A stretch of 9,437 bases of DNA, from assembly GCA_030671095.1 (NCBI GenBank), contig DAOVAK010000069.1, positions 1 through 9,437 on the forward strand. Direction: 5' to 3'. Source of the DNA: Deltaproteobacteria bacterium. GTDB taxonomy: Bacteria > Desulfobacterota > DSM-4660 > Desulfatiglandales > HGW-15. The notes under the pieces were generated by a model. That model did no database searches. It had not been told where the DNA came from and was given only the letters and a program-made list of their open reading frames with translations. The position numbers were made by a program, and so were the translations under genes. Within the stretch, counting starts at the first letter, position 1; each line of letters opens with the position of its first letter. Positions 1 to 6,501 of this stretch are shown here, one piece after another.

Positions 1-1
1 G

Positions 2-850
2 GAGCCGTCCTCCAACGTGGCTCAAGTGGCCATTGACAGCGGCATGACGGTGACAAGGGAATTCTTTGACGCCGATCTTGCAACAAGAATTCTCGGGGAA
101 TATGGCCAGGCGGATGCCATTTTGGGCGCTAATGTGATGTGCCACATTCCCTACCTTCACTCGATTGTGGAAGGCGTAAACCTCCTGCTGAAACCCAGTG
201 GAGTTCTCATATTCGAGGATCCTTACCTGGGAGATATCATAGAAAAGACGTCCTATGACCAGATTTATGATGAGCATGCGTTCTATTTTTCCCTCACTTC
301 AGTGAGCCATCTTTTCGAGTTGTACGGGCTAGAGGTCATCCATGTGGAGCCTCAGGATGTGCACGGCGGCTCCTTGCGCTATTTCATATCGCGCAAGGAC
401 GCCTATCAGGCGTCACCCTCAGTCGCTCACACCCTTGAAAAGGAGAAACGCATGGGACTCCACCAAAAAGAGACCTATGAAAAGTTGCGTCAGAGAATTG
501 AGAAATCTAAGGAGGAACTGGTGGGTCTGCTTGAAGCGTTAAAAAAAGAGGATAAGCGTATCGCAGGCTACGGTGCAACCTCAAAGAGTACGACCATTTT
601 AAATTATTGTCACATCACCCCAGAACTCATCGAATTTATTAGTGATACCACACCCATCAAGCAGGGGAAGTTTAGCCCAGGGGTTCACATCCCCATCAAG
701 GCATACGACGTATTTGAAGAAAATTATCCCGATTATGCGCTGTTGTTCGCATGGAATCACAGTAAAGAGATCCTGGAAAAAGAGAAAAGGTTCAGCAATA
801 TAGGTGGTAAGTGGATTGTGTATGTGCCTGAAGTAAAGGTGCTACAATGA
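2..850 (+). CDS. Sugar C-methyltransferase (TylC3/TcaB9 type), 5'-truncated by the window edge
   Basis: This is a SAM-dependent C-methyltransferase that should methylate a carbon (usually C-3) of a keto-deoxysugar nucleotide in the cytosol. The frame is already open at base 2 and reads EPSSN, the acidic end of the SAM-binding strand 2. The GTG at 17 is therefore an internal Val codon, and the real start lies upstream. Visible residues (numbered from base 2) include H48 in NVMCHIP, the YDEH motif at 89-92, HGGSLR at 121-126 and a C-terminal Rossmann-like GYGATSK at 189-195. In TcaB9 the catalytic set is H181, Y222, E224 and H225 (from memory). The 44-residue gap between its two histidines is reproduced exactly here. 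By that alignment about 130 N-terminal residues, including the zinc-binding domain, are missing. The stop overlaps the next ATG (ATGA), so the genes are probably co-translated. The family is clear; the substrate is not. Confidence 0.93.
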   Translation, partial: EPSSNVAQVAIDSGMTVTREFFDADLATRILGEYGQADAILGANVMCHIPYLHSIVEGVNLLLKPSGVLIFEDPYLGDIIEKTSYDQIYDEHAFYFSLTSVSHLFELYGLEVIHVEPQDVHGGSLRYFISRKDAYQASPSVAHTLEKEKRMGLHQKETYEKLRQRIEKSKEELVGLLEALKKEDKRIAGYGATSKSTTILNYCHITPELIEFISDTTPIKQGKFSPGVHIPIKAYDVFEENYPDYALLFAWNHSKEILEKEKRFSNIGGKWIVYVPEVKVLQ

Positions 851-1944
851 TATTCTGTGGTAACCCAAAGGCCCAATACATGGCTCACAGGAGAGAAATT
901 GATGCGGCCATCAAAGACGTGCTCCAAAATGGGCGATATATTCTGGGCGAGGAAACCACCAAACTGGAAGAAGAATTCTCACATTATATTGGCGTGGACT
1001 ATGGTGTAGGTGTGGGGAGTGGCACCGAAGCCCTGCACTTGGCTTTAGTTGCTTGTGGGGTGTCCAGAGGGGATGAAGTTATTACGGTCTCCCATACGGC
1101 CGTGGCCACTGTCGCCGCCATTGAGTTGATCGGGGCTCAACCTGTTCTTGTTGATATTGAGCCAGATTACTACACACTGAATCCTGACTCCCTGGAAGAG
1201 GTGGTAAATTCCAGGACAAAAGCGATCATTCCGGTTCACTTGTATGGACAGCCAGCAAATCTGGAACCGATACTGGAAATTTCCAAAAGGCGCAATCTCT
1301 GCGTCATTGAAGACTGTAGCCAGGCTCATGGCTCCATATACCAAGGTAAACGAGTGGGGGCCTGGTCTCACATGGCCTGTTTCAGCTTCTATCCCACGAA
1401 AAATCTGGGGGCCATTGGAGATGGAGGCATGGTGGTAACGAACGACGATGCGCTTGCCGGCAGGGCGCGACTGCTTCGGGAGTACGGATGGCGGGAGAGG
1501 TTTAAGAGTGAGCTTCCAGGTTGGAACTCTCGTTTGGATGAGGTTCAGTCAGCCATTCTTCGGGTCAAGCTAAAACACCTGGAAGAGGACAATGATCTGC
1601 GGAGGCATTGGGCCACCCTCTACATGGAGGGATTGAAGTCGTGCGATGTGGCTTTGCCAAAGGTTCGATCCGATTCCAAACATGTGTATCACCAATTCGT
1701 CGTGCGTTCATCTCGGCGCGACGCGTTACAAAAATTCCTTGCGGATCGAGGTATCGGGGCTCAAATACACTATCCCATGGCGGTGCATCAACAACCGGCC
1801 TATTGCAACAGACTGGGAACTTCCACGGATTTATCTGTAACAGAAAGGACCGTGAAAGAAATCCTTTCCCTCCCCATGTATCCTGAACTCACAAAGGGGG
1901 AAGTGGAAAAGATCATTGGGGCGGTAAGAGCGTTTTTTTCGTAA
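847..1944 (+). CDS. DegT/DnrJ/EryC1 sugar aminotransferase, QdtB/FdtB-like
   Basis: This is a PLP-dependent, fold-type I aminotransferase of the DegT/DnrJ/EryC1 family, 365 aa and full length. It would transfer an amino group, normally from glutamate, to a keto-sugar nucleotide. The internal-aldimine lysine is K185 in FSFYPTKNLGAIGDGG. The PLP-contacting segment EDCSQAHGS (155-163) has D156 and Q159, and SGTEAL (58-63) is the phosphate-binding loop. The lysine region with its LGAIGDGG tail resembles 3-aminotransferases such as QdtB/FdtB more than perosamine synthases, suggesting amination at C-3; this is inference. The ATG overlaps the upstream C-methyltransferase stop by 4 nt and has an AAAGGTG-like ribosome site 5 nt before it. 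Together with the methyltransferase upstream and the epimerase downstream, it fits a branched amino-sugar pathway. Confidence 0.93.
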   Translation: MIFCGNPKAQYMAHRREIDAAIKDVLQNGRYILGEETTKLEEEFSHYIGVDYGVGVGSGTEALHLALVACGVSRGDEVITVSHTAVATVAAIELIGAQPVLVDIEPDYYTLNPDSLEEVVNSRTKAIIPVHLYGQPANLEPILEISKRRNLCVIEDCSQAHGSIYQGKRVGAWSHMACFSFYPTKNLGAIGDGGMVVTNDDALAGRARLLREYGWRERFKSELPGWNSRLDEVQSAILRVKLKHLEEDNDLRRHWATLYMEGLKSCDVALPKVRSDSKHVYHQFVVRSSRRDALQKFLADRGIGAQIHYPMAVHQQPAYCNRLGTSTDLSVTERTVKEILSLPMYPELTKGEVEKIIGAVRAFFS

Positions 1945-2024
1945 TGGGGGAGAGAGAAAGTCATTTTGTGAGTGGGCTCATGGTAAAATATATCCGGTCC
2001 GTCATTGTCGGGAGGGTATCTTGA
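1944..2024 (+). other. Open mini-frame (26 codons) bridging the aminotransferase and the cupin gene
   Basis: An ATG at 1944 shares its A with the aminotransferase stop (TAATG). The frame stays open to a TGA at 2022-2024 that overlaps the TTG start of the next gene (TTGA). The peptide begins MGERESHF and ends VIVGRVS, and I recognise no homology. It fills the 76-nt gap exactly, so ribosomes could reach the next gene through it by stop-start coupling. It may also be chance, since an 80-nt open frame is common. It is best treated as a possible coupling leader, not as an established gene. Confidence 0.2.
2011..2015 (+). promoter_or_regulatory. Shine-Dalgarno GGAGG supporting a TTG start
   Basis: GGAGG lies 5 nt before TTG at 2021. 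The first in-frame ATG is codon 43, inside the conserved cupin fold, so this site decides the TTG start. Confidence 0.75.
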
Positions 2025-2479
2025 TTAAGGGCGTTGTTTTGAAAGAATTGGTCACCCACGCAGATGATCGAGGCTTTTTCCGTGAGATCATCCGTGCAAC
2101 AGACGACTCTTTTGCGGAAGGCTTCGGTCAGTGGAGTCATAGTCTCATGTTTGATGGTGTCATCAAGGCCTGGCATTACCACCATATCCAAACCGATTGG
2201 TGGTACGTGGCCACAGGGGTCCTCCGGGTTGGGCTATGTGATCTGCGGGAAGGCTCCCCCACGTTTAAAGAAACCATGGATTTCTACATGGGGGATCTAC
2301 AGCCTGCAAAGGTCATTAAGATTTCACCCGGAATCGCACATGGGTGCAAAAGCATTCAAGGTCCTGTGAACCTATTTTATTTTACATCCCATGTCTATAA
2401 CCCTGCGGATGAGATACGCCTGCCGTACGACGATCCTCAGATCGATTTTGACTGGACGGCTCGGCCAACAACGAAGTGA
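2021..2479 (+). CDS. Short RmlC-like cupin, nucleotide-sugar 3,5-epimerase family
   Basis: This is a 152-aa single-domain cupin of the dTDP-4-dehydrorhamnose 3,5-epimerase family. It probably epimerises C-3 and/or C-5 of a 4-keto-deoxysugar nucleotide. The family shows in KAWHYHHIQTD (49-59), which occupies the place of the RmlC RGLHxQ segment, with H52 aligned to the catalytic histidine. Other signs are DLREGSPTF (74-82), GIAHGC (104-109, H107), YFTSHVYNP with Y120 and Y126, and the PYDDP/DFDW end (135-145). Canonical RmlC is about 180 aa and has an Asp in a C-terminal SEKD/SDKD-like segment completing a His-Asp dyad. Here the protein ends right after the DW motif, so that residue is absent. 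The length and WHYHxxQTD motif suit a shorter subfamily, whose reaction may differ from RmlC. The TTG start is chosen from the GGAGG at 2011. Its position after a C-methyltransferase and an aminotransferase gives it an EvaD-like place. Confidence 0.85.
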   Translation: MIKGVVLKELVTHADDRGFFREIIRATDDSFAEGFGQWSHSLMFDGVIKAWHYHHIQTDWWYVATGVLRVGLCDLREGSPTFKETMDFYMGDLQPAKVIKISPGIAHGCKSIQGPVNLFYFTSHVYNPADEIRLPYDDPQIDFDWTARPTTK

Positions 2480-2499
2480 GCTAGCGAGAAGAAGTTAAA

Positions 2500-2577
2500 A
2501 TGGCGTTGGTGAGGCGAGAAGGCCTTATGGGAGATCAAGTGGACCTTTTTTTGAGGTGTGAGGAGGCGCGAGTATGA
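2500..2577 (+). other. Open mini-frame (25 codons) ending on the start of the second aminotransferase
   Basis: An ATG at 2500 opens a 25-codon frame, beginning MALVRREGLM and ending FLRCEEARV. Its TGA (2575-2577) overlaps the ATG at 2574 as ATGA. The frame is open back to 2485. Its upstream ribosome site (AGAAG) is weak, whereas the strong AGGAGG for the next gene lies inside its last codons. No homology is recognised. It could be a coupling leader, the remnant of a lost gene's C-terminus, or chance. Confidence 0.18.
2561..2566 (+). promoter_or_regulatory. Strong Shine-Dalgarno AGGAGG
   Basis: A perfect AGGAGG with a 7-nt spacer sits before the ATG at 2574. It is the best ribosome site in the window and fixes the start of the perosamine-synthase-like gene, suggesting efficient independent initiation after the 94-nt gap. 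Confidence 0.8.
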
Positions 2578-3692
2578 GTCAGATATTCATTGCTGGCCCA
2601 TGGATTACGGAGCATGAGATCAAGGTTGTGGAAGACGCCATGCGTAATGGCTGGTATGAGCATGCATATGATTATTGTGAAAAATTTCAAGAGGCATTTG
2701 CCGCCTACCACGACCGCAAATACGGGATTATGACGCCAAATTGCACCACGGCTATCCATTTGCTTTTGACAGGCCTTGGCGTTTCTGAAGGCGACGAGGT
2801 TATCCTGCCCGAATGTACCTGGATAGCCACAGGAGCGGGAATTGCGTATTTGAGGGCCACACCGGTGTTCTGCGACATTGATCATATCAATTGGTGCCTT
2901 GATCCTGAATCAGTAGAAAAGGGCATAACACCCCAGACAAAGGCAATCATCACAGTGGATATTTACGGGAACATGCCGCTTATGGATGAGCTGCTTGAGA
3001 TCGCGGATCGACACGGTATTCCCGTTATTGAGGATGCGGCAGAGGCTCTGGGCTCAACCTACAAGGGAATAAGGGCAGGAAAATTCGGAATAGGCTCGGT
3101 TTTCAGTTTTCATCGGACCAAGACGTTGACTACAGGTGAGGGCGGCATGTTGCTGCTGGATGATGATGCGTTGTATGAACGTTGTATGTTCCTGAGGGAT
3201 CATGGGCGAAAACCTGATGGCCCCATGTATTACAATTATGAAGTAACGTATAAATACATGCCATTCAATGTGCAAGCAGCGCTTGGATATGCGCAGTTCC
3301 AAAGACTTGACGAGTTGGTAGGCCGCAAGCGGGAGCAGCTGCTTTTCTACAAAACACACCTGCGTGGTGTGGAGGATATTGAACTAAATCCCGAACCAGA
3401 AGGGGGTATTAATAGGGCCTGGATAACAGCTCTCCTCTTCGGCAAATCACACCACATCACGAAGCAAGAGGCCATTGAAAGACTGGCAGAATTGGGGATA
3501 CCCGCACGCCCATTCTTCTATCCCTTATCATCGCTGCCTGCCTATCCAGGCTGTCGAGAACGATATGAGCCACGGAATCCTCTGGCATACGATATTTGTT
3601 CCAGAGGCATTAATCTGCCCGGCGCCGCAAATCTCACTGAAGACCAGATGTTCAGAGTCTGTGAAGGCATCCAAACCATTTTGAAAAAGTAG
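2574..3692 (+). CDS. DegT/DnrJ/EryC1 aminotransferase, perosamine-synthase-like
   Basis: This is a second PLP-dependent DegT-family sugar aminotransferase, 372 aa and full length. PLP lysine K183 lies in FSFHRTKTLTTGEGG, close to the NKTITTGEGG of GDP-perosamine synthases, which aminate C-4 of a 4-keto-6-deoxyhexose nucleotide. VIEDAAEALGS (151-161) supplies D154, with E157 in the AAEA form typical of C-4 aminotransferases. NCTTAIHLL (56-64) is the phosphate-binding region. It differs clearly from the aminotransferase at 847-1944, so it is not a recent duplicate and probably acts on another position or sugar. A conserved-looking N-terminal FIAGPWITEHEI is present, so the start is sound. C-4 amination is inferred from motif similarity; the nucleotide carrier is unknown. 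Confidence 0.92.
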   Translation: MSQIFIAGPWITEHEIKVVEDAMRNGWYEHAYDYCEKFQEAFAAYHDRKYGIMTPNCTTAIHLLLTGLGVSEGDEVILPECTWIATGAGIAYLRATPVFCDIDHINWCLDPESVEKGITPQTKAIITVDIYGNMPLMDELLEIADRHGIPVIEDAAEALGSTYKGIRAGKFGIGSVFSFHRTKTLTTGEGGMLLLDDDALYERCMFLRDHGRKPDGPMYYNYEVTYKYMPFNVQAALGYAQFQRLDELVGRKREQLLFYKTHLRGVEDIELNPEPEGGINRAWITALLFGKSHHITKQEAIERLAELGIPARPFFYPLSSLPAYPGCRERYEPRNPLAYDICSRGINLPGAANLTEDQMFRVCEGIQTILKK

Positions 3693-3730
3693 GGGCATTA
3701 ACGCCACAACAAACGAGGACCGAAAAAAAT

Positions 3731-4729
3731 ATGAAAGCCGAATTACCAAGTTTGCAAGGGAAGAGAATCCTAATTACGGGGGGATTGGGCTTTATTGGAA
3801 GCAATCTGGCCCATCAATGTCTCGAGCTGGGTGCCCAGGTGACGATCTACGACTGCCTGGATCCCCGGTCAGGAGGTAATACATACAACGTTCACGATAT
3901 CAAAGACTCTGTTGAATTGTGTTACCATAACATATTGGATTTTTCCCAATTATCACAAAATATCATCAATAAAGACGTGGTCTTTAACTGTGCGGCCTCC
4001 ACATCCCATCCTTTCTCCATGCGAGAACCCTGGATCGACCTGGATGTGAACGGCAGGGCGGTGATAAATCTGTTGGAAGCGGTCCGCCGTTTCAACAGAG
4101 ATGTGAAGTTTATTCACCTTGGCACCAGCACCCAGTTGGGCAGACTTCAATACCAGCCCGCGGATGAAAAGCATCCTGAGTTTCCCACCGACATCTATTC
4201 TGCCAACAAATGCGTTTCAGAAAAATACGTGTTAGTCTATGCAAACGCATACCAGCTCAGAGCCACTGTAGTTCGATTGTCCAACGTCTACGGACCGAGA
4301 GCCAGTATTCATAGCGCCGATTTTACGTTTAACAATTTTTTCATTGGATTGGCACTTCAGGGAAAGGACGTAACCGTATACGGCGAGGGTTCCCAACTCA
4401 GAAATGTCATTTATGTAGACGATGTGAATTCAGCGTTAATTCTGGCTTCTCAAACGGAAAACACCAATGAAGAGACCTTTTTCGTCGTGGGAGATGATCA
4501 CTACAGTGTGGCTCAGATTGCCGAAGCCACAATCAAGCACATGGGTTCGGGGAGCGTCAAATATGTGGAATGGCCCAAGAGTAGAAAATCTGTAGAAGTG
4601 GGTGATGCAATCATCAGTAACAAAAAGATCAAAGAATTCTTGAACTGGGTCCCTCAGTTTGATTTGGAAAAGGGCTTGATTGCAACCAGGTCCTATTATG
4701 AGGGTTGTCTGGAAGCGTATTTGAGGTAA
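3731..4729 (+). CDS. Extended-SDR NAD(P)-dependent nucleotide-sugar epimerase/dehydratase (first of a tandem pair)
   Basis: This is a 332-aa extended short-chain dehydrogenase/reductase acting on a nucleotide sugar. The Rossmann motif is GGLGFIGS (17-24), with D41 closing strand 2 in TIYDC, which suggests NAD. The active site is TST (132-134) with Y156 and K160 in YSANK. Later landmarks are VRLSNVYGPR (181-190) and RNVIYVDDV (224-232), typical of UDP-glucose 4-epimerase/4,6-dehydratase relatives. The segment DPRSGGNTYNV (44-54) resembles a polysaccharide-locus epimerase group whose substrates are mostly uncharacterised. The exact reaction (C-4 or C-2 epimerisation, dehydration or ketoreduction) cannot be read from the sequence. 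A GAGG site lies 12 nt upstream of the ATG, a rather long spacing. A 38-nt gap follows the aminotransferase, and the next SDR begins 4 nt after this stop. Confidence 0.88.
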   Translation: MKAELPSLQGKRILITGGLGFIGSNLAHQCLELGAQVTIYDCLDPRSGGNTYNVHDIKDSVELCYHNILDFSQLSQNIINKDVVFNCAASTSHPFSMREPWIDLDVNGRAVINLLEAVRRFNRDVKFIHLGTSTQLGRLQYQPADEKHPEFPTDIYSANKCVSEKYVLVYANAYQLRATVVRLSNVYGPRASIHSADFTFNNFFIGLALQGKDVTVYGEGSQLRNVIYVDDVNSALILASQTENTNEETFFVVGDDHYSVAQIAEATIKHMGSGSVKYVEWPKSRKSVEVGDAIISNKKIKEFLNWVPQFDLEKGLIATRSYYEGCLEAYLR

Positions 4730-4733
4730 GACC

Positions 4734-5732
4734 GTGAAAATAGTGGTTACTGGAGCATTGGGACATATTGGGTCACGAGTCATTCGGGAAATACCAAAGG
4801 CCTTTCCCGGAGCAAGGGTGGTTTTGATCGATAATCTACTCACCCAGCGCTATTGTTCTCTTTTTAATTTGGCTGCTGAATGTGATTATTGCTTCATTGA
4901 AGCGGATGTGCTCGACGCGGATCTAAATTCCATCATAGCGGGGAGCGATGTGGTTCTGCATTTGGCCGCCATTACAGACGCAGCGGGTAGTTTCAAGAAT
5001 AAGGAGCAGGTGGAAAATGTAAATTATAACGCAACCGTCAAAGTTTCAGAGGCTTGCAATAATGCAAGCGTCCCCATGATCCATCTTTCTTCAACCAGCG
5101 TCTACGGGACACAACGCGAGATCGTGGACGAGGCCTGTTCTCCTGAAGACCTTCGGCCACAAAGCCCTTATGCTGAGACGAAATTGAAAGAAGAGAAATT
5201 TCTTCAAGGTATGGGCCATTCAGGAGAATTAGATTTTGTCATTTGTCGTTTCGGAACCATATGTGGTGTCTCGCCGGGCATACGATTTCACACAGCGGTG
5301 AACAAGTTTTGCTGGCAGGCGGTTATGGGGCAGCCTCTCACGGTATGGAAAACGGCCTTACACCAGAAACGCCCTTACCTAACACTCAACGACGCCGTGC
5401 GAGCGCTTATATTTATTATGAAAAAAGAGTTGTTTGATGGAAGCGTGTATAACGTCTTGAGCGAGAACTTGACTGTAAACGCCATCATAGGATTCATTGC
5501 GCAGCGAGTGCCAGACCTTGAGATAGAATATGTAGATGCTGAAATCATGAACCAGTTGTCCTATGAAGTCTCGAATCTCCGTTTCACGAAACAGGGTTTC
5601 CAATTCAAAGGAGAAGTAGAGGATAGCGTGCATGAAACCCTTGACCTACTGGAGGGAGCCGCATCAAGCCGTGGTCTTAGGGAAAGCGTCAACGAGAAAA
5701 AAACGCATGTTGGCGACAGGCAGCGGGCATGA
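4734..5732 (+). CDS. Extended-SDR NAD(P)-dependent nucleotide-sugar epimerase/dehydratase (second of the pair)
   Basis: This is a second extended SDR of 332 aa, initiated at GTG with GAGG (4723-4726) inside the previous gene's final codons. The cofactor motif is GALGHIGS (7-14), with D33 ending strand 2 in VLIDN. The catalytic triad is SST (119-121) with Y146 and K150 in PYAETK. RFGTICG and RPYLTLNDAVRAL match the substrate-binding half of epimerase/dehydratase proteins. The core ends near residue 310. The last 22 or so residues (SSRGLRES to GDRQRA) are hydrophilic and look like an added tail, ending on an ATGA overlap with the methyltransferase. Sequence divergence from its neighbour argues for two different steps, such as epimerisation and 4-ketoreduction. 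An EvaE-like ketoreductase role is possible but not demonstrable here. Confidence 0.87.
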   Translation: MKIVVTGALGHIGSRVIREIPKAFPGARVVLIDNLLTQRYCSLFNLAAECDYCFIEADVLDADLNSIIAGSDVVLHLAAITDAAGSFKNKEQVENVNYNATVKVSEACNNASVPMIHLSSTSVYGTQREIVDEACSPEDLRPQSPYAETKLKEEKFLQGMGHSGELDFVICRFGTICGVSPGIRFHTAVNKFCWQAVMGQPLTVWKTALHQKRPYLTLNDAVRALIFIMKKELFDGSVYNVLSENLTVNAIIGFIAQRVPDLEIEYVDAEIMNQLSYEVSNLRFTKQGFQFKGEVEDSVHETLDLLEGAASSRGLRESVNEKKTHVGDRQRA

Positions 5733-6493
5733 GTAAGAAAGATCTTCAAATCTGGGAAGGTATCTATGATCGTTTTCCAAATGATGACTCTGGGGGGATC
5801 TTCAAGTCTGAGCGTTGGCTTGAGTCACTACCAACCTTTTCTAATGCCCAGAGCCGTGAAACTCTGTCACCTCACTCTCTGATCCACGAATATCCCCTTG
5901 CCCCAGCAGTGGCGATTCTAATCGTCTCATCGGATGATCCCATACGTGTCCTCGATTTCGGAGGTGGCCTTGGCAATAGTTACTTTCCGCTGATAGCGTC
6001 CTTACCTGCCCCGGACCTCGTTGAATTCCATGTTGTGGAGACTCCCACTATCTGTCGCCATGGCCGTGAGCGATATCAAGAACACCACAACCTGCAATTC
6101 CATGAGGCGTTACCTGGTGATACGGAAAGGTTTGATATCGTCCATGCCGCAGCAGCCCTGCATTACGTGGCGGATTGGCGTATGATGCTTGGAAGATTTG
6201 CAGCATTCGAGCCACGTTTTATAATGCTTTTCGGCCTTACCGCTGGTGATATAAAAACCTTTGCCACATACCAAAACTATTACGGTTCAAAGGTCCCCGT
6301 GTGGTTTTGGAACGTGAACGAGATCATAGATATAATGAAAGATTTAGGCTATAAACTCACGTACAAATCCCTTTTGGCATCATCTTATCTCGGTAAAGTC
6401 CAGCCCCTCCCCATGGAGAATTTTCCTGCAGAGTATCGACTTGACCGAAAATGCAATTTGATGTTCACACGCAATGATCATATGCAACTGTGA
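5729..6493 (+). CDS. Putative SAM methyltransferase, TIGR04325/LIC12133-like
   Basis: This is a 254-aa class I SAM-dependent methyltransferase-like protein. VLDFGGGLGNSYF (74-86) is a glycine-rich motif I, followed by HVVETP (about 103-108), where E takes the ribose-binding place, and DIVHAAAALHYVADW (about 134-148) as the motif IV region. The opening WEGIYDRF and the FGGGLG/VVETP combination fit the TIGR04325 family (LIC12133 type) found in polysaccharide loci. Its acceptor is not known; O-methylation of a sugar is the usual guess. It overlaps the upstream SDR stop by 4 nt, so the two are likely coupled. The assignment rests on remembered family features, not on a search. Confidence 0.8.
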   Translation: MSKKDLQIWEGIYDRFPNDDSGGIFKSERWLESLPTFSNAQSRETLSPHSLIHEYPLAPAVAILIVSSDDPIRVLDFGGGLGNSYFPLIASLPAPDLVEFHVVETPTICRHGRERYQEHHNLQFHEALPGDTERFDIVHAAAALHYVADWRMMLGRFAAFEPRFIMLFGLTAGDIKTFATYQNYYGSKVPVWFWNVNEIIDIMKDLGYKLTYKSLLASSYLGKVQPLPMENFPAEYRLDRKCNLMFTRNDHMQL

Positions 6494-6501
6494 GAGAGTG
6501 A

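Noticed and set aside
17..19. GTG at 17 as the start of the first gene
   Set aside because: It is an internal Val in the conserved EPSSN(V)A segment, and the frame is open to the window edge.
1931..1939. T-run near the end of the first aminotransferase as a terminator
   Set aside because: It is within coding sequence and no GC-rich stem precedes it.
1966..1994. TTGTGA/17 nt/TATATC promoter-like pair in the gap before the cupin gene
   Set aside because: Both boxes match the sigma-70 consensus at only four of six places, and the tight operon layout does not require a promoter there.
2545..2552. T-run before the second aminotransferase as a terminator
   Set aside because: No stable hairpin precedes it, and a strong ribosome site follows directly.
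847..3692. The two aminotransferases as a recent duplication
   Set aside because: Their active-site contexts and general sequence differ too much.
4436..4843. Antisense 135-codon frame
   Set aside because: It lies opposite two well-supported SDR genes and has no recognisable motif, so it is a shadow frame.
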